Shown: positions 8,482 to 15,359 of the stretch, in pieces
Numbering within the stretch: position 1 is the stretch's first letter
Layout of the letters: each line of letters begins with the position of its first letter
Assembly: GCA_026196445.1 (NCBI GenBank)
Contig: JAPHTE010000069.1
Location: forward strand, 1-25,522
DNA length: 25,522 nucleotides
Origin: Lysobacterales bacterium
Lineage (GTDB): Bacteria; Pseudomonadota; Gammaproteobacteria; Xanthomonadales; SZUA-36
Direction of reading: 5' to 3'
Program-made: the position numbers and the translations under genes
Notes under the pieces: model-generated
Told to the model about the DNA's origin: nothing
The model's database searches: none
Seen by the model: the letters and a program-made list of their open reading frames with translations, nothing else

Positions 8482-8841
8482 TCAGAGCAAGGCTTCGATT
8501 TTGCCCAACAGGCGTTTCAGGTCGATCGGCTTGGTGTCGTAGTCGTCGCAGCCTGCCTTCATCGCCTTCTGGCGATCACCCTCCATGGCGTGGGCGGTTA
8601 GCGCGATGATCTTCAACGCCGCGGTTGCCGGGTTGTTACGCAGCGTCTTGGTGGCCTTCCAGCCGTCCATGATCGGCAGGCTCATATCCATTAAAACGAT
8701 ATCGGGCATCAATTCGGTGGCCATGTCCACGCCCTGTTGCCCGTCGACTGCGACTTCGATGTCATAGCCTTTGCGTTTCAGTCTGCGGCTGAGCATGTCG
8801 CGGTTCATTTCGTTGTCTTCAACGATGAGTATTCTGGTCAT
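8482..8841 (-). CDS. single-domain response regulator (CheY/DivK-like receiver)
   Basis: A 119-residue receiver domain with nothing else. It has the acidic pocket (VEDN, residues 7-10), phosphoacceptor Asp52 in LMDMSLPIMDG, the Thr/Ala signalling position in IIALTAHAM and the conserved Lys104 in DTKPID. Stand-alone receivers of this type shuttle phosphate or act by protein binding. Lying between the cyclase and the hybrid kinase, it probably relays between them or acts as a phosphate sink. AGAGGCA before the ATG is a good ribosome-binding site. The DYDTKP end closely resembles receivers found beside hybrid kinases. Confidence 0.93.
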   Translation of the reverse strand: MTRILIVEDNEMNRDMLSRRLKRKGYDIEVAVDGQQGVDMATELMPDIVLMDMSLPIMDGWKATKTLRNNPATAALKIIALTAHAMEGDRQKAMKAGCDDYDTKPIDLKRLLGKIEALL

Positions 8842-8876
8842 TGTTGCCTCTGTTCATTTCGGGGTGATTTGTGTGT

Positions 8877-10832
8877 TCAGGTTTGTTCGATCATCGAGTC
8901 GATGTACTTGCGTGCCTCCACGGTGGCGGACGTCAGCTTGATAATGTAATGGTTCTGACCGTTTTGCGTACTTGCAAGGGCGGTAACTTTGCTGAAAATC
9001 TGGTCGTCCTCAGCGCCAGGGTAACCGGGGACATGCATGCGCAGATTGGTCAGTACTTCCAGTTCCTCGTCGGTGGCCAGCTGCGCAACACCGTCCGCGG
9101 CGGCCACCAGGTATCCACTGGCGCTCTTATCCGCGATAGCCTTGCCCGACAAGCGCTTGTAAGACACCGGGATTTCCTCGCGCAGGGTTCGCACGGCCTG
9201 TTCTGCCCGGGGCAGGTAGAGCTCGTAGGGTGCGCCAATACCGGTAATCTCATGGATCCTGACCGGGTCCTTGATGCCCTTGGCCTCGACTTTCATGGAC
9301 TGGGCGATTTCAACCTTGGAATCAAGCTGGGCCAGCGTGAATTCTGAAATCATGACCTGCCCGCCCACGGTGAAGGACTCGATGCGTGCGGTGAGGTTGA
9401 CGTGGTGGCCAACCACGCCATACTTGGAGCGTGTTTCGGAGCCGATATTGCCGACCACGACCTCGCCGGTATTGACCGCGATACCCATTTCGATGCCGGG
9501 CAGGCCCCATTTCCGATTGGTCTCGTTGACCTCGTCCATGGCTTTTTGCATCTCGATGGCGCAAGCCACTGCCTGCTGGGCATGGGTCTCGGAAAATACG
9601 GGCGCACCGAAAATGGCCAGTATGGCGTCGCCAAGGAACTCGTCAATGACGCCGTCATGTTTCTGGATCAGTGGTGTCATGACACCGAAATAATTATTCA
9701 GCATACGCACGCAATCCTGCGGATCCAGTGCCTGGCTGAGCATGCTGAATCCGCGGATGTCCGTCATCATGATGGTGACGGTCTGCTTGCCGCCGCCCAT
9801 CTGCATGCCGTCGTCGGATTCCAGGATTTGCTGCACGACCTCGTCCGACAGGTAGCGGCCAAATACCTTGCGGATGAAGGTGTAGCTCTTTTCCAGTTCC
9901 TGCTGGTATTCGCGTTCCTTGTCGTGCCAGGCCTTGCGTTCCAGGCAGGCCACTACGCGGGCGTCAAGCAGGGCCGGGTTGACTGGCTTGATCAGCAGGT
10001 CGAAGGCGCCAGCCTCGATACATTTGACCGCCGCGTTCTTGTCGTTGAGACCGGTGATGATGATGACTGGCACGGCCCGCAGGTCTTCGTCAGCGTGCAT
10101 CTCCTGCAATACGTCAAACCCGTTCATGTCGGGCATGAAGAGGTCCAGCAACATCAGGTCAGGTACGTTGGCGCGGACCATATCCAGTGCCGCACGGCCC
10201 GATGCTGCGGTATTGACCTCGTGGCCCTGGCGGTTCAACTGATGCGCCAGCAGCTTGCGATTACTCTCGTTATCGTCCACCACCAGGATATTGCCGTGGA
10301 TACGCTTGGCTGACTCCCTGTCCGAGCGGGCAAAGCTTTCAAACACGGAGTTGATGTCAACGTTTAACGATTTCTCCGTCTCGTCGCCAAATTCCCGTTC
10401 CGCGACGAACAAGGTGTCGAGTATTTGTAAAAGGCTGGACGAATCAGCGAGCTGTTGTTCGAGGTATGTGCGTGTCTCATCACCAAGTTCATCAGCGTCC
10501 TCGAGCTCCTCCAGTATGATTTCTGAATAGCCCGAGATCGCACCCACCGAATTGCGCAGGTCGTGTTTGAAGCTGGAGCGTTGGCTGTCACGCTGGTCCC
10601 TGTCAAGTTGTTGCGTTTCTGCTTCCAGCATGGCTTCGAACAGTCTGCGGGTCTCGCCCGCCGCGGATTTGATTTTGGCCAGGTCAGAAAGGCAGTCCTC
10701 GTCGGCGATCTGCTCTTTTAACAGTTCCGTGTACCCTTCGATGGACAGCAGGGGGGCATACAGTTCCTGGCGAAGCAAGTCCAGTCTTGCGCTGTCCTTA
10801 CGCGATTGTTGCGGGCTAATTTTCAGACCCAT
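8877..10832 (-). CDS. class III nucleotide cyclase fused to HisKA-like segments and a receiver
   Basis: A 651-residue soluble signalling protein, numbered from the ATG at 10832. That ATG lies 10 bases inside the end of the DUF3307 gene; an earlier in-frame start would run deep into that gene. Residues about 18-70 and 85-140 are two HisKA-like helical hairpins. The second has a phosphorylatable-looking His90 (KHDLRN); the first has Gln22 instead. No HATPase domain follows. The receiver (about 180-300) has Asp230 in LLDLFMPDMNG and Lys282. After a helical linker comes a class III cyclase domain (about 345-530) with metal-binding Asp358 (TDIRGF) and Asp402 (FLGD) and the transition-state pair Asn479/Arg483 (VNLTAR). 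The purine-choosing positions are Glu398 and Gly472, so substrate (ATP or GTP) is open. A C-terminal extension of about 110 residues is beta-rich and only faintly recalls PilZ. Activity is probably set by receiver phosphorylation. Confidence 0.9.
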   Translation of the reverse strand: MGLKISPQQSRKDSARLDLLRQELYAPLLSIEGYTELLKEQIADEDCLSDLAKIKSAAGETRRLFEAMLEAETQQLDRDQRDSQRSSFKHDLRNSVGAISGYSEIILEELEDADELGDETRTYLEQQLADSSSLLQILDTLFVAEREFGDETEKSLNVDINSVFESFARSDRESAKRIHGNILVVDDNESNRKLLAHQLNRQGHEVNTAASGRAALDMVRANVPDLMLLDLFMPDMNGFDVLQEMHADEDLRAVPVIIITGLNDKNAAVKCIEAGAFDLLIKPVNPALLDARVVACLERKAWHDKEREYQQELEKSYTFIRKVFGRYLSDEVVQQILESDDGMQMGGGKQTVTIMMTDIRGFSMLSQALDPQDCVRMLNNYFGVMTPLIQKHDGVIDEFLGDAILAIFGAPVFSETHAQQAVACAIEMQKAMDEVNETNRKWGLPGIEMGIAVNTGEVVVGNIGSETRSKYGVVGHHVNLTARIESFTVGGQVMISEFTLAQLDSKVEIAQSMKVEAKGIKDPVRIHEITGIGAPYELYLPRAEQAVRTLREEIPVSYKRLSGKAIADKSASGYLVAAADGVAQLATDEELEVLTNLRMHVPGYPGAEDDQIFSKVTALASTQNGQNHYIIKLTSATVEARKYIDSMIEQT

Positions 10833-11164
10833 CCCTGGTAGATGATGTAGACATATGCGAGTTTGCACAGGATATGCAGGACCTGGTCGACGTGCAGGTT
10901 GAACCAGTGCTCGCACTTGCAGAAGTCAATCAGGAAGTGGAGAACGGTTTCAACCACACCAAGCAGCATGCTGCCGCTGACTATGAATACAGCGCCGCCG
11001 TGCACCAGGGCGTGCGAGGCCAGCCAGTAATACCAGGCGGGGAAACTCGGGCCTGCAGTTTTGTAGATGGCCGCGTGCCGGCTTTTGGACTTGGCCATGA
11101 TGTCCCGTTGGAAAACGTAATCGCCCAGGGCGTGCCCTACCAGGAACTGGAAAAAAAGCGTCAT
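10823..11164 (-). CDS. DUF3307 family membrane protein
   Basis: A 113-residue protein with three or four hydrophobic segments. Family-typical polar residues are embedded in or near them: GHALGDYVFQ (His11, Asp15), HALVHGG (His51, His55), E..LHFLID..K (Glu72, His76, Asp80, Lys83) and DQVLH (Asp93, His97). This set of conserved charged and His residues is the hallmark of DUF3307, a family of unknown function. A GGAGG site lies just upstream of the ATG. The gene overlaps the cyclase gene by 10 bases and is the first gene after the promoter at 11213-11240, so it is made together with the cyclase and kinase. A membrane-anchoring or sensing role for that complex is a guess from position only. Confidence 0.8.
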   Translation of the reverse strand: MTLFFQFLVGHALGDYVFQRDIMAKSKSRHAAIYKTAGPSFPAWYYWLASHALVHGGAVFIVSGSMLLGVVETVLHFLIDFCKCEHWFNLHVDQVLHILCKLAYVYIIYQGWV

Positions 11165-11199
11165 GCATTACCCTCCGCATTACGATGTGCATTGGTCAT

Positions 11200-11225
11200 A
11201 TTTCCCTTTAATAATATAGGGAAAT
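11200..11225. repeat. 8-bp perfect inverted repeat over the -10 region (candidate operator)
   Basis: ATTTCCCT (11200-11207) and AGGGAAAT (11218-11225) are perfect reverse complements separated by ten AT-rich bases. The repeat covers the predicted -10 box and start site of the DUF3307-cyclase operon. It lacks a GC-rich stem and T-run, so operator is a better reading than terminator. Confidence 0.55.
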
Positions 11226-11240
11226 TTCCAGTTTGCACAA
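11213..11240 (-). promoter_or_regulatory. sigma70-type promoter for the DUF3307-cyclase-kinase operon
   Basis: On the minus strand TTGTGC (11240-11235), a 16-base spacer and TATATT (11218-11213) lie about 50 bases upstream of the DUF3307 start. The -10 box sits inside an inverted repeat (11200-11225), so the promoter is probably controlled by a repressor or activator. Confidence 0.5.
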
Positions 11241-11270
11241 ACCACGTATACTTCAGCCCGGGTTTGCGCT

Positions 11271-11978
11271 TCATCCGGGCTCGGTCAATGGTTCTTTCAG
11301 CTTGCCGATTTCACCGGTTGTTTCAGAGAGCTTGCGTGCCATGTGCGAGGACAGGACGTGGTCCACAGCGCGCTTGATATTTGGCGTTTTGTTACATAGC
11401 GCTTGCAGTTCATCCTGGTCCCAGCGCAGGCACATGCACGCCTCGGTGCCGGTGACCGTGGCCGATGCCGGGCACCCCAGGCGGTAGCTGACCTCACCGA
11501 TCACGCTACCGCCTGGTACTTTGACCGTGCTCCCGTCGGGTAACTCGGCCTCCGTGTGTCCACTGACCAGGTAATAGATATCGGTCAATGGTTGCCCTTT
11601 GACCGCATAGACGAAACCTTTTGCTTCCAGGTGCCATTCAGATATTTTCAGCAACTGGCTGAACTCCACCTTTGTCAGGTCCGCAAACTCATGCTCATAC
11701 AGGAACTGCTCGTGTTGATTGAAACGAATCCGCGAATTGCTCCAGACCAGGTAGAACATCATGAGGCCGTTGATCAGCACCAGCGCCAGTTCAGCGCCGA
11801 CGTCGAGCCACAGGGGCTCGGCCGGGTAGTAGAAGTAATACACCGCGTAAGCCGTGGACGATAACACGATCAGCAACCTGAGCTTCTGCATGCTGGTCAT
11901 CAAGAACGCCAGCATCGATGCGCCGAAGGCCAGGCCATAGAGGGTGTAATAAACGAGCGCCAGAGAATTTTCTTCCAT
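11271..11978 (-). CDS. Popeye-like membrane cyclic-nucleotide-binding protein
   Basis: A 235-residue protein with three membrane helices (about residues 8-28, 32-52, 58-80) followed by a cytoplasmic cyclic-nucleotide-binding fold (about 92-222). This is the layout of the Popeye (POPDC) family, and local patterns also fit: F..L....F..LL, KG..YAVKGQP.TD..YLVSG, then W....L..L....P and a final ..KL. The phosphate-binding cassette is VIGEVSY (Gly161-Glu162) followed by PASATVTG. The Arg that CRP-type domains place before Ser/Thr-Ala is Ala171 here, as in Popeye domains, which also lack it. AAGGG lies eight bases before the ATG. The gene is upstream of, and on the same strand as, the cyclase operon, so it is a natural candidate receptor for the cyclase product. 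A generic Crp-like membrane protein is the alternative. Confidence 0.75.
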   Translation of the reverse strand: MEENSLALVYYTLYGLAFGASMLAFLMTSMQKLRLLIVLSSTAYAVYYFYYPAEPLWLDVGAELALVLINGLMMFYLVWSNSRIRFNQHEQFLYEHEFADLTKVEFSQLLKISEWHLEAKGFVYAVKGQPLTDIYYLVSGHTEAELPDGSTVKVPGGSVIGEVSYRLGCPASATVTGTEACMCLRWDQDELQALCNKTPNIKRAVDHVLSSHMARKLSETTGEIGKLKEPLTEPG

Positions 11979-12013
11979 TAAAAAGCCCTTACGGTGGGTG
12001 TTTCATTTTGGTA

Positions 12014-12044
12014 AACATAGCAGTTTATAAGGCGGATGTGACAA
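12014..12044 (-). promoter_or_regulatory. candidate extended -10 promoter for the Popeye-like gene
   Basis: On the minus strand TGCTATGTT (12022-12014) is an extended -10 box about 36 bases upstream of the ATG. TTGTCA (12044-12039) is a possible -35 box, although the 19-base spacer is long. It is the best match in the 130-base gap between the Popeye-like gene and the metal permease gene. Confidence 0.35.
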
Positions 12045-12111
12045 ACCTGTGTAACTGAGGCGCGACCAAGCGCACCGGTGGAGCGGCGTGTGGCGCCGGA
12101 AACCTCGCTTA

Positions 12112-12918
12112 TCAGGCGGTGGGTTTCGTGTCTGCGTGTTGCTCTGGACGCTGGCCTTTATTCAGCAGGTAACCCAACAGGCTGCTCACGGCTACCGCCA
12201 GTATGGCCATGGTCCAAACCGTGACTGCGCCGGTGGGTAAATCGAACCAGGCTGACAGCATGATGCCGGTCAGATACGCAGTGCTACCCAGCAGGTAGCC
12301 GGCCCACAGGCGCCTGGCGCCGGTCAGGCGGCGTACAGCGAGTGCCGGGATGATCAGGCTGGCGAACACCAGGTACACGCCCACCAACTGAACAGAAGCC
12401 GTGACTGCAAAGGCGAAAATGATGTAGAAGCCGCGGTGTCCGAACTGGTGGTGCCATTTGAACCAAACCGTCAGCAATACCAGGTACAGGATGGCAGTGG
12501 GGATCAACGACTTCCATGTCGACCACAGGATCTGGCCTACCAGCAGGTCTTTCAGGTGCTGGGCGCCGTGCGGATTTTCAGCCAGCAATATAATGCTGCC
12601 GGTTGCGGCGAGCACGAACAGGATACCGATGGTCGGTTCCTGGATGCTTGGCCACCGTTTTTCGGTCCAGTCCAGGCTGGCAGAGGCGACCAGTGCGGCG
12701 CCGATGGCCGACAGTTGCACTGCCCAGGCGTGGTCTTCCCAGCCCATGACACCGGCGGCCAGCACACCGAGCCCGGCGATTTGCGCGATCGCCAGATCGA
12801 TGAAAATAATGCCACGTTTGAGCACTTCCTGGCCTAGTGGCACGTGGGTCGAGAGCACCAGCAGGCCGGCCACGATGGCGGGCCCGAGTATCGACCAGTT
12901 CAGCATGTCCATGTTCAT
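12112..12918 (-). CDS. metal (zinc-type) ABC transporter permease, ZnuB-like
   Basis: A 268-residue ABC-3 family inner-membrane permease with about eight hydrophobic helices. Typical features are the early PLGQEVLKRGIIFIDLAIAQIAGLG segment, in which family members contact the ATPase and line the path. A later GVYLVFASLIIPALAVRRLTG block and a C-terminal TG(A)..V..MA.L segment follow the usual ZnuB order. It starts six bases after the stop of the ZnuA-like gene, with an AAGGG site overlapping that end. Zinc or manganese uptake is the family role. The partner ATPase is not in this window. The last gene of its operon; I see no convincing terminator behind it. Confidence 0.9.
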   Translation of the reverse strand: MNMDMLNWSILGPAIVAGLLVLSTHVPLGQEVLKRGIIFIDLAIAQIAGLGVLAAGVMGWEDHAWAVQLSAIGAALVASASLDWTEKRWPSIQEPTIGILFVLAATGSIILLAENPHGAQHLKDLLVGQILWSTWKSLIPTAILYLVLLTVWFKWHHQFGHRGFYIIFAFAVTASVQLVGVYLVFASLIIPALAVRRLTGARRLWAGYLLGSTAYLTGIMLSAWFDLPTGAVTVWTMAILAVAVSSLLGYLLNKGQRPEQHADTKPTA

Positions 12919-12924
12919 GTGCGT

Positions 12925-13824
12925 CTACCCTTGCGCCGACAGCAGGCGGTCGATGATGTCGTCGAAAAAACGGAACAGGTCCGTGGCCTGATCGCTGCCA
13001 CCCACGGTCAGGGGCAGCATGACCGCCGGTATGCCGGTGCGTTCAGACAGCCAGTTCGAGGACTTGTCATTCTGGAACGGGGCCCGGATGATGAAATCCG
13101 CGTGTTCGTCACCCTCGAAACGCCGGAGCAAGGTGGACAGGTGGGTGGCGGTCGGCGGTACGCCCGGTACCGGCTCCAGGGTGGCGACTTCTTCGAGGCC
13201 CAGCCAGTCTTCGAGATAAACCCAGGACTTGTGGTGGGCGATGACCCGTTTGCCACGCAGCGGCGCCGCGCGTTCTTCCCACCCGCTGATCGCTTCGGTC
13301 CAGCGCTGCGTAAAATCGGCCAGCCGTTGCCGGTAAAACTCCGCATTCTCGGCGTCCACTTGCGCCAGGCGCTCAGCCACGGCATTAGCGACCAGTCGGA
13401 TATTGTGTGGGTTGGTCTGGACGTGCGGGTTGCCCTGTGGATGCATGTCGCCCTGGGACCGATCGGTAAGGCCTGTCACATCGAGCCTGCTGACAAAACT
13501 GCTGGCTTCGAGGAAGCCTGGTGCGGGCGGGGTGACCGACGGATTATTACCCCTCTGCAGCAGCATGGGCAACCATCCAATCTCCAGTTGCGCGCCACTG
13601 CAAATGATCAGGTCCGCGCGCCGTACCTTCGCTATGAGACTGGGCCTGGCCTGGATATAGTGGGGGTCCTGTAGCGGGTTGGTGGCGCTGCTGGTCTTGA
13701 CCATGTCGCCGCCGATTTCCTCGGCCAGTGCAGCCCATTCGGGCTCACATGCCAGCACTTCGAGGGAAGCCTGTGCCGTTAGCGGCAGGACCATGAACAG
13801 AATGCAAAAAAACGTGGTTTTCAT
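12925..13824 (-). CDS. metal ABC transporter substrate-binding protein, ZnuA-like
   Basis: A 299-residue periplasmic protein with a signal peptide of about 19 residues (cleavage near AQA-SLE). Candidate metal ligands are His55 (LQDPHYIQ), His134 (GNPHVQTNPH) and His197/198 (VIAHHKSW), matching the three histidines of cluster A-I solute-binding proteins. A His-rich patch lies between residues 128 and 140. The C-terminal part ends in GIPAVMLPLTVGG, so the usual fourth Asp/Glu position is altered. The start at 13824 is preferred over upstream in-frame ATGs because it gives a signal peptide, follows GGGAGCGG and clears the porin gene. Porin upstream (16-base gap) and permease downstream (6-base gap) form one operon, pointing to zinc acquisition. 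Confidence 0.9.
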   Translation of the reverse strand: MKTTFFCILFMVLPLTAQASLEVLACEPEWAALAEEIGGDMVKTSSATNPLQDPHYIQARPSLIAKVRRADLIICSGAQLEIGWLPMLLQRGNNPSVTPPAPGFLEASSFVSRLDVTGLTDRSQGDMHPQGNPHVQTNPHNIRLVANAVAERLAQVDAENAEFYRQRLADFTQRWTEAISGWEERAAPLRGKRVIAHHKSWVYLEDWLGLEEVATLEPVPGVPPTATHLSTLLRRFEGDEHADFIIRAPFQNDKSSNWLSERTGIPAVMLPLTVGGSDQATDLFRFFDDIIDRLLSAQG

Positions 13825-13840
13825 TATCAACCGCTCCCGC

Positions 13841-15292
13841 TCAGAAAGAATGTGCGCCGTGCGCACCGATACTGAAGATATATTGCAGACCCCACTGATT
13901 GTCATCCTCGTGGCTGGTCTTATCAAGTGTGTACTGCAACCTGAGGCGGCTGAATTCGCTATTCGACCAGTCGGTCATGAAACTGTATCGCTGCGGATCA
14001 TCTGACCCCGGCATCAGGATTGAATCAGCGAAAGCCGCACCGGGATTGTCGCTGGACAGGCGGTCGTAACGCATGCCAAAACGCCAGCGCGGAAACGGCT
14101 GGTAAACCGCCTGCACGTACCAACCCGATTGATTGACATCCCAGGGCAATACGTCCGCATCGGGCATCGTGTAGAACCCGTCCTCGTTGCGCAACAGGTA
14201 CTCGGCCTGGAAAACGAAGTTGCGTTGCTTCCAGTTGCCGTTCGGCGCCCATTTCCAGACAAAGTCGGCGATCCACAGGCCGGTGTCTCCACCGAACATC
14301 AGGGGCCCGTCCTCGTGACCTTCATCACCTTCGTGATCCTCATCGCCGTCGTGGTCTTCTTCGTGCTCGTCTGCGTGAGCATGGCCGCCCAGCGGACGGT
14401 TCTCGGCGTCAACGTGCAGGTAGGACAGACCGGCCTGCCAGCTGTGGTCAAAACCCACGTCTCCGCCGGTACGCGCGGTCAGGGAATATGCCCCGACACC
14501 GGAATCACCTTCACCGCCGCCCAGGTAGTGATCACCACGCAGGAGTTCCCCACCGAGTTCGAGATACGTATCAGTCGGCGCCAGCCAGCGTAACTGCAGC
14601 CCGTCATCCAGGTAGTGCGTGCCCAGGAAGGCCTGGTACGGCAGGGCCTGGTCGGCGAAATCCCAGCTGTGCGGGTGCTTGGAATTCAGGTATCCGATGT
14701 TGGACATGAACCTGCCCATGCGCAGCGACAGGCCGGCGGGCAAGGCCAGTGTTTCGATCCAGGCTTCCTCGATCTCAACCTCGGTATCTCCTTCGTGAAC
14801 GTGTATAGGCACTGTCAACCAGGCAGTGAACTTGTCATCCACATTTGCCGAGATATTGATCTCGGCTTCGCCCAGGGACAGGCCCTCGGGTGCGAGCTCC
14901 GCATGCCCGCTCAATGGGAAACCAGGGATTTGGTATTCTTCGGGGTCGTGGTCGTAGCTCCAGGCCATGCCCTGTAGAATGACACCGATGTCCGGGTTGA
15001 AGGCCCCTCCACCGGTCATGGCTGGCTGGCCAATGGACGGTGCGGGTTGGTATGCATCAGCCGTAGCTGTGGCTGTTCCAGGTGCCTGTACAGTCGTGGT
15101 TTGAGGGACAGCGGCTGTCTGTTCCGCTGTGTCCAGGCGACGCTCGAGGTCGGCAATCCGAGCCTCGTAATCGGCCCGCATTTGTTTCAGTTCCGCCCGC
15201 AAAAGGTCTATTTCGGATTCGGGTTCAGCCAGCGCCGGGATAGCCCCTGCCAGCAGGTAAAGCGATAAAAAGCATAACAATATTGTGCGCAT
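13841..15292 (-). CDS. outer-membrane porin-like protein with coiled coil and metal-binding-type His/Asp/Glu loop
   Basis: A 483-residue secreted protein. The signal peptide (about residues 1-22, PALA-EPE) is followed by a coiled-coil segment (about 25-60) and a Thr/Ala/Pro linker. Then comes a porin-like set of amphipathic strands ending in Phe. Residues about 304-328 form a loop rich in His, Asp and Glu (His at roughly every third to fifth position), and another HVHEGDTEVE stretch lies near residue 165. Such loops bind divalent metals. With the ZnuA- and ZnuB-like genes directly downstream, this is probably an outer-membrane channel for zinc or a related metal. A GGAG site seven bases upstream selects the ATG at 15292; the frame could open at a TTG (15307), but that start lacks a site. 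The N-terminal coiled coil may anchor it to peptidoglycan, as in some porins. Confidence 0.85.
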   Translation of the reverse strand: MRTILLCFLSLYLLAGAIPALAEPESEIDLLRAELKQMRADYEARIADLERRLDTAEQTAAVPQTTTVQAPGTATATADAYQPAPSIGQPAMTGGGAFNPDIGVILQGMAWSYDHDPEEYQIPGFPLSGHAELAPEGLSLGEAEINISANVDDKFTAWLTVPIHVHEGDTEVEIEEAWIETLALPAGLSLRMGRFMSNIGYLNSKHPHSWDFADQALPYQAFLGTHYLDDGLQLRWLAPTDTYLELGGELLRGDHYLGGGEGDSGVGAYSLTARTGGDVGFDHSWQAGLSYLHVDAENRPLGGHAHADEHEEDHDGDEDHEGDEGHEDGPLMFGGDTGLWIADFVWKWAPNGNWKQRNFVFQAEYLLRNEDGFYTMPDADVLPWDVNQSGWYVQAVYQPFPRWRFGMRYDRLSSDNPGAAFADSILMPGSDDPQRYSFMTDWSNSEFSRLRLQYTLDKTSHEDDNQWGLQYIFSIGAHGAHSF

Positions 15293-15359
15293 CAAGTGTC
15301 TCCGCAAAAGTTAACAAAACCATCCGCCTCTCAATCGGCGAACATTTTCTCAAGTGGAC

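Noticed and set aside
9402..10313. A 303-codon open frame on the plus strand
   Set aside because: It lies wholly antisense to the receiver and cyclase domains, whose motifs are unmistakable. Its translation has no recognisable domain and is a codon-bias shadow.
11255..11281. A 7-bp hairpin spanning the stop of the Popeye-like gene
   Set aside because: The 13-base loop and missing T-run make it a poor intrinsic terminator. It could be a weak or Rho-assisted one, but sequence does not show it.
12037..12056. A Crp-like site (TGTGAC ... GTGTAAC) upstream of the Popeye-like gene
   Set aside because: The second half reads TGTGT, not TCACA, so it is not the Crp palindrome. Only an imperfect dyad remains, too weak to report as a site.
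12084..12098. A CGGCG/CGCCG hairpin after the metal permease gene as a terminator
   Set aside because: The stem is only five base pairs and no T-run follows on either strand.
12844..13674. A 276-codon open frame on the plus strand
   Set aside because: Antisense to the ZnuA- and ZnuB-like genes, with an Arg/Gly/Gln-rich composition typical of shadow frames.
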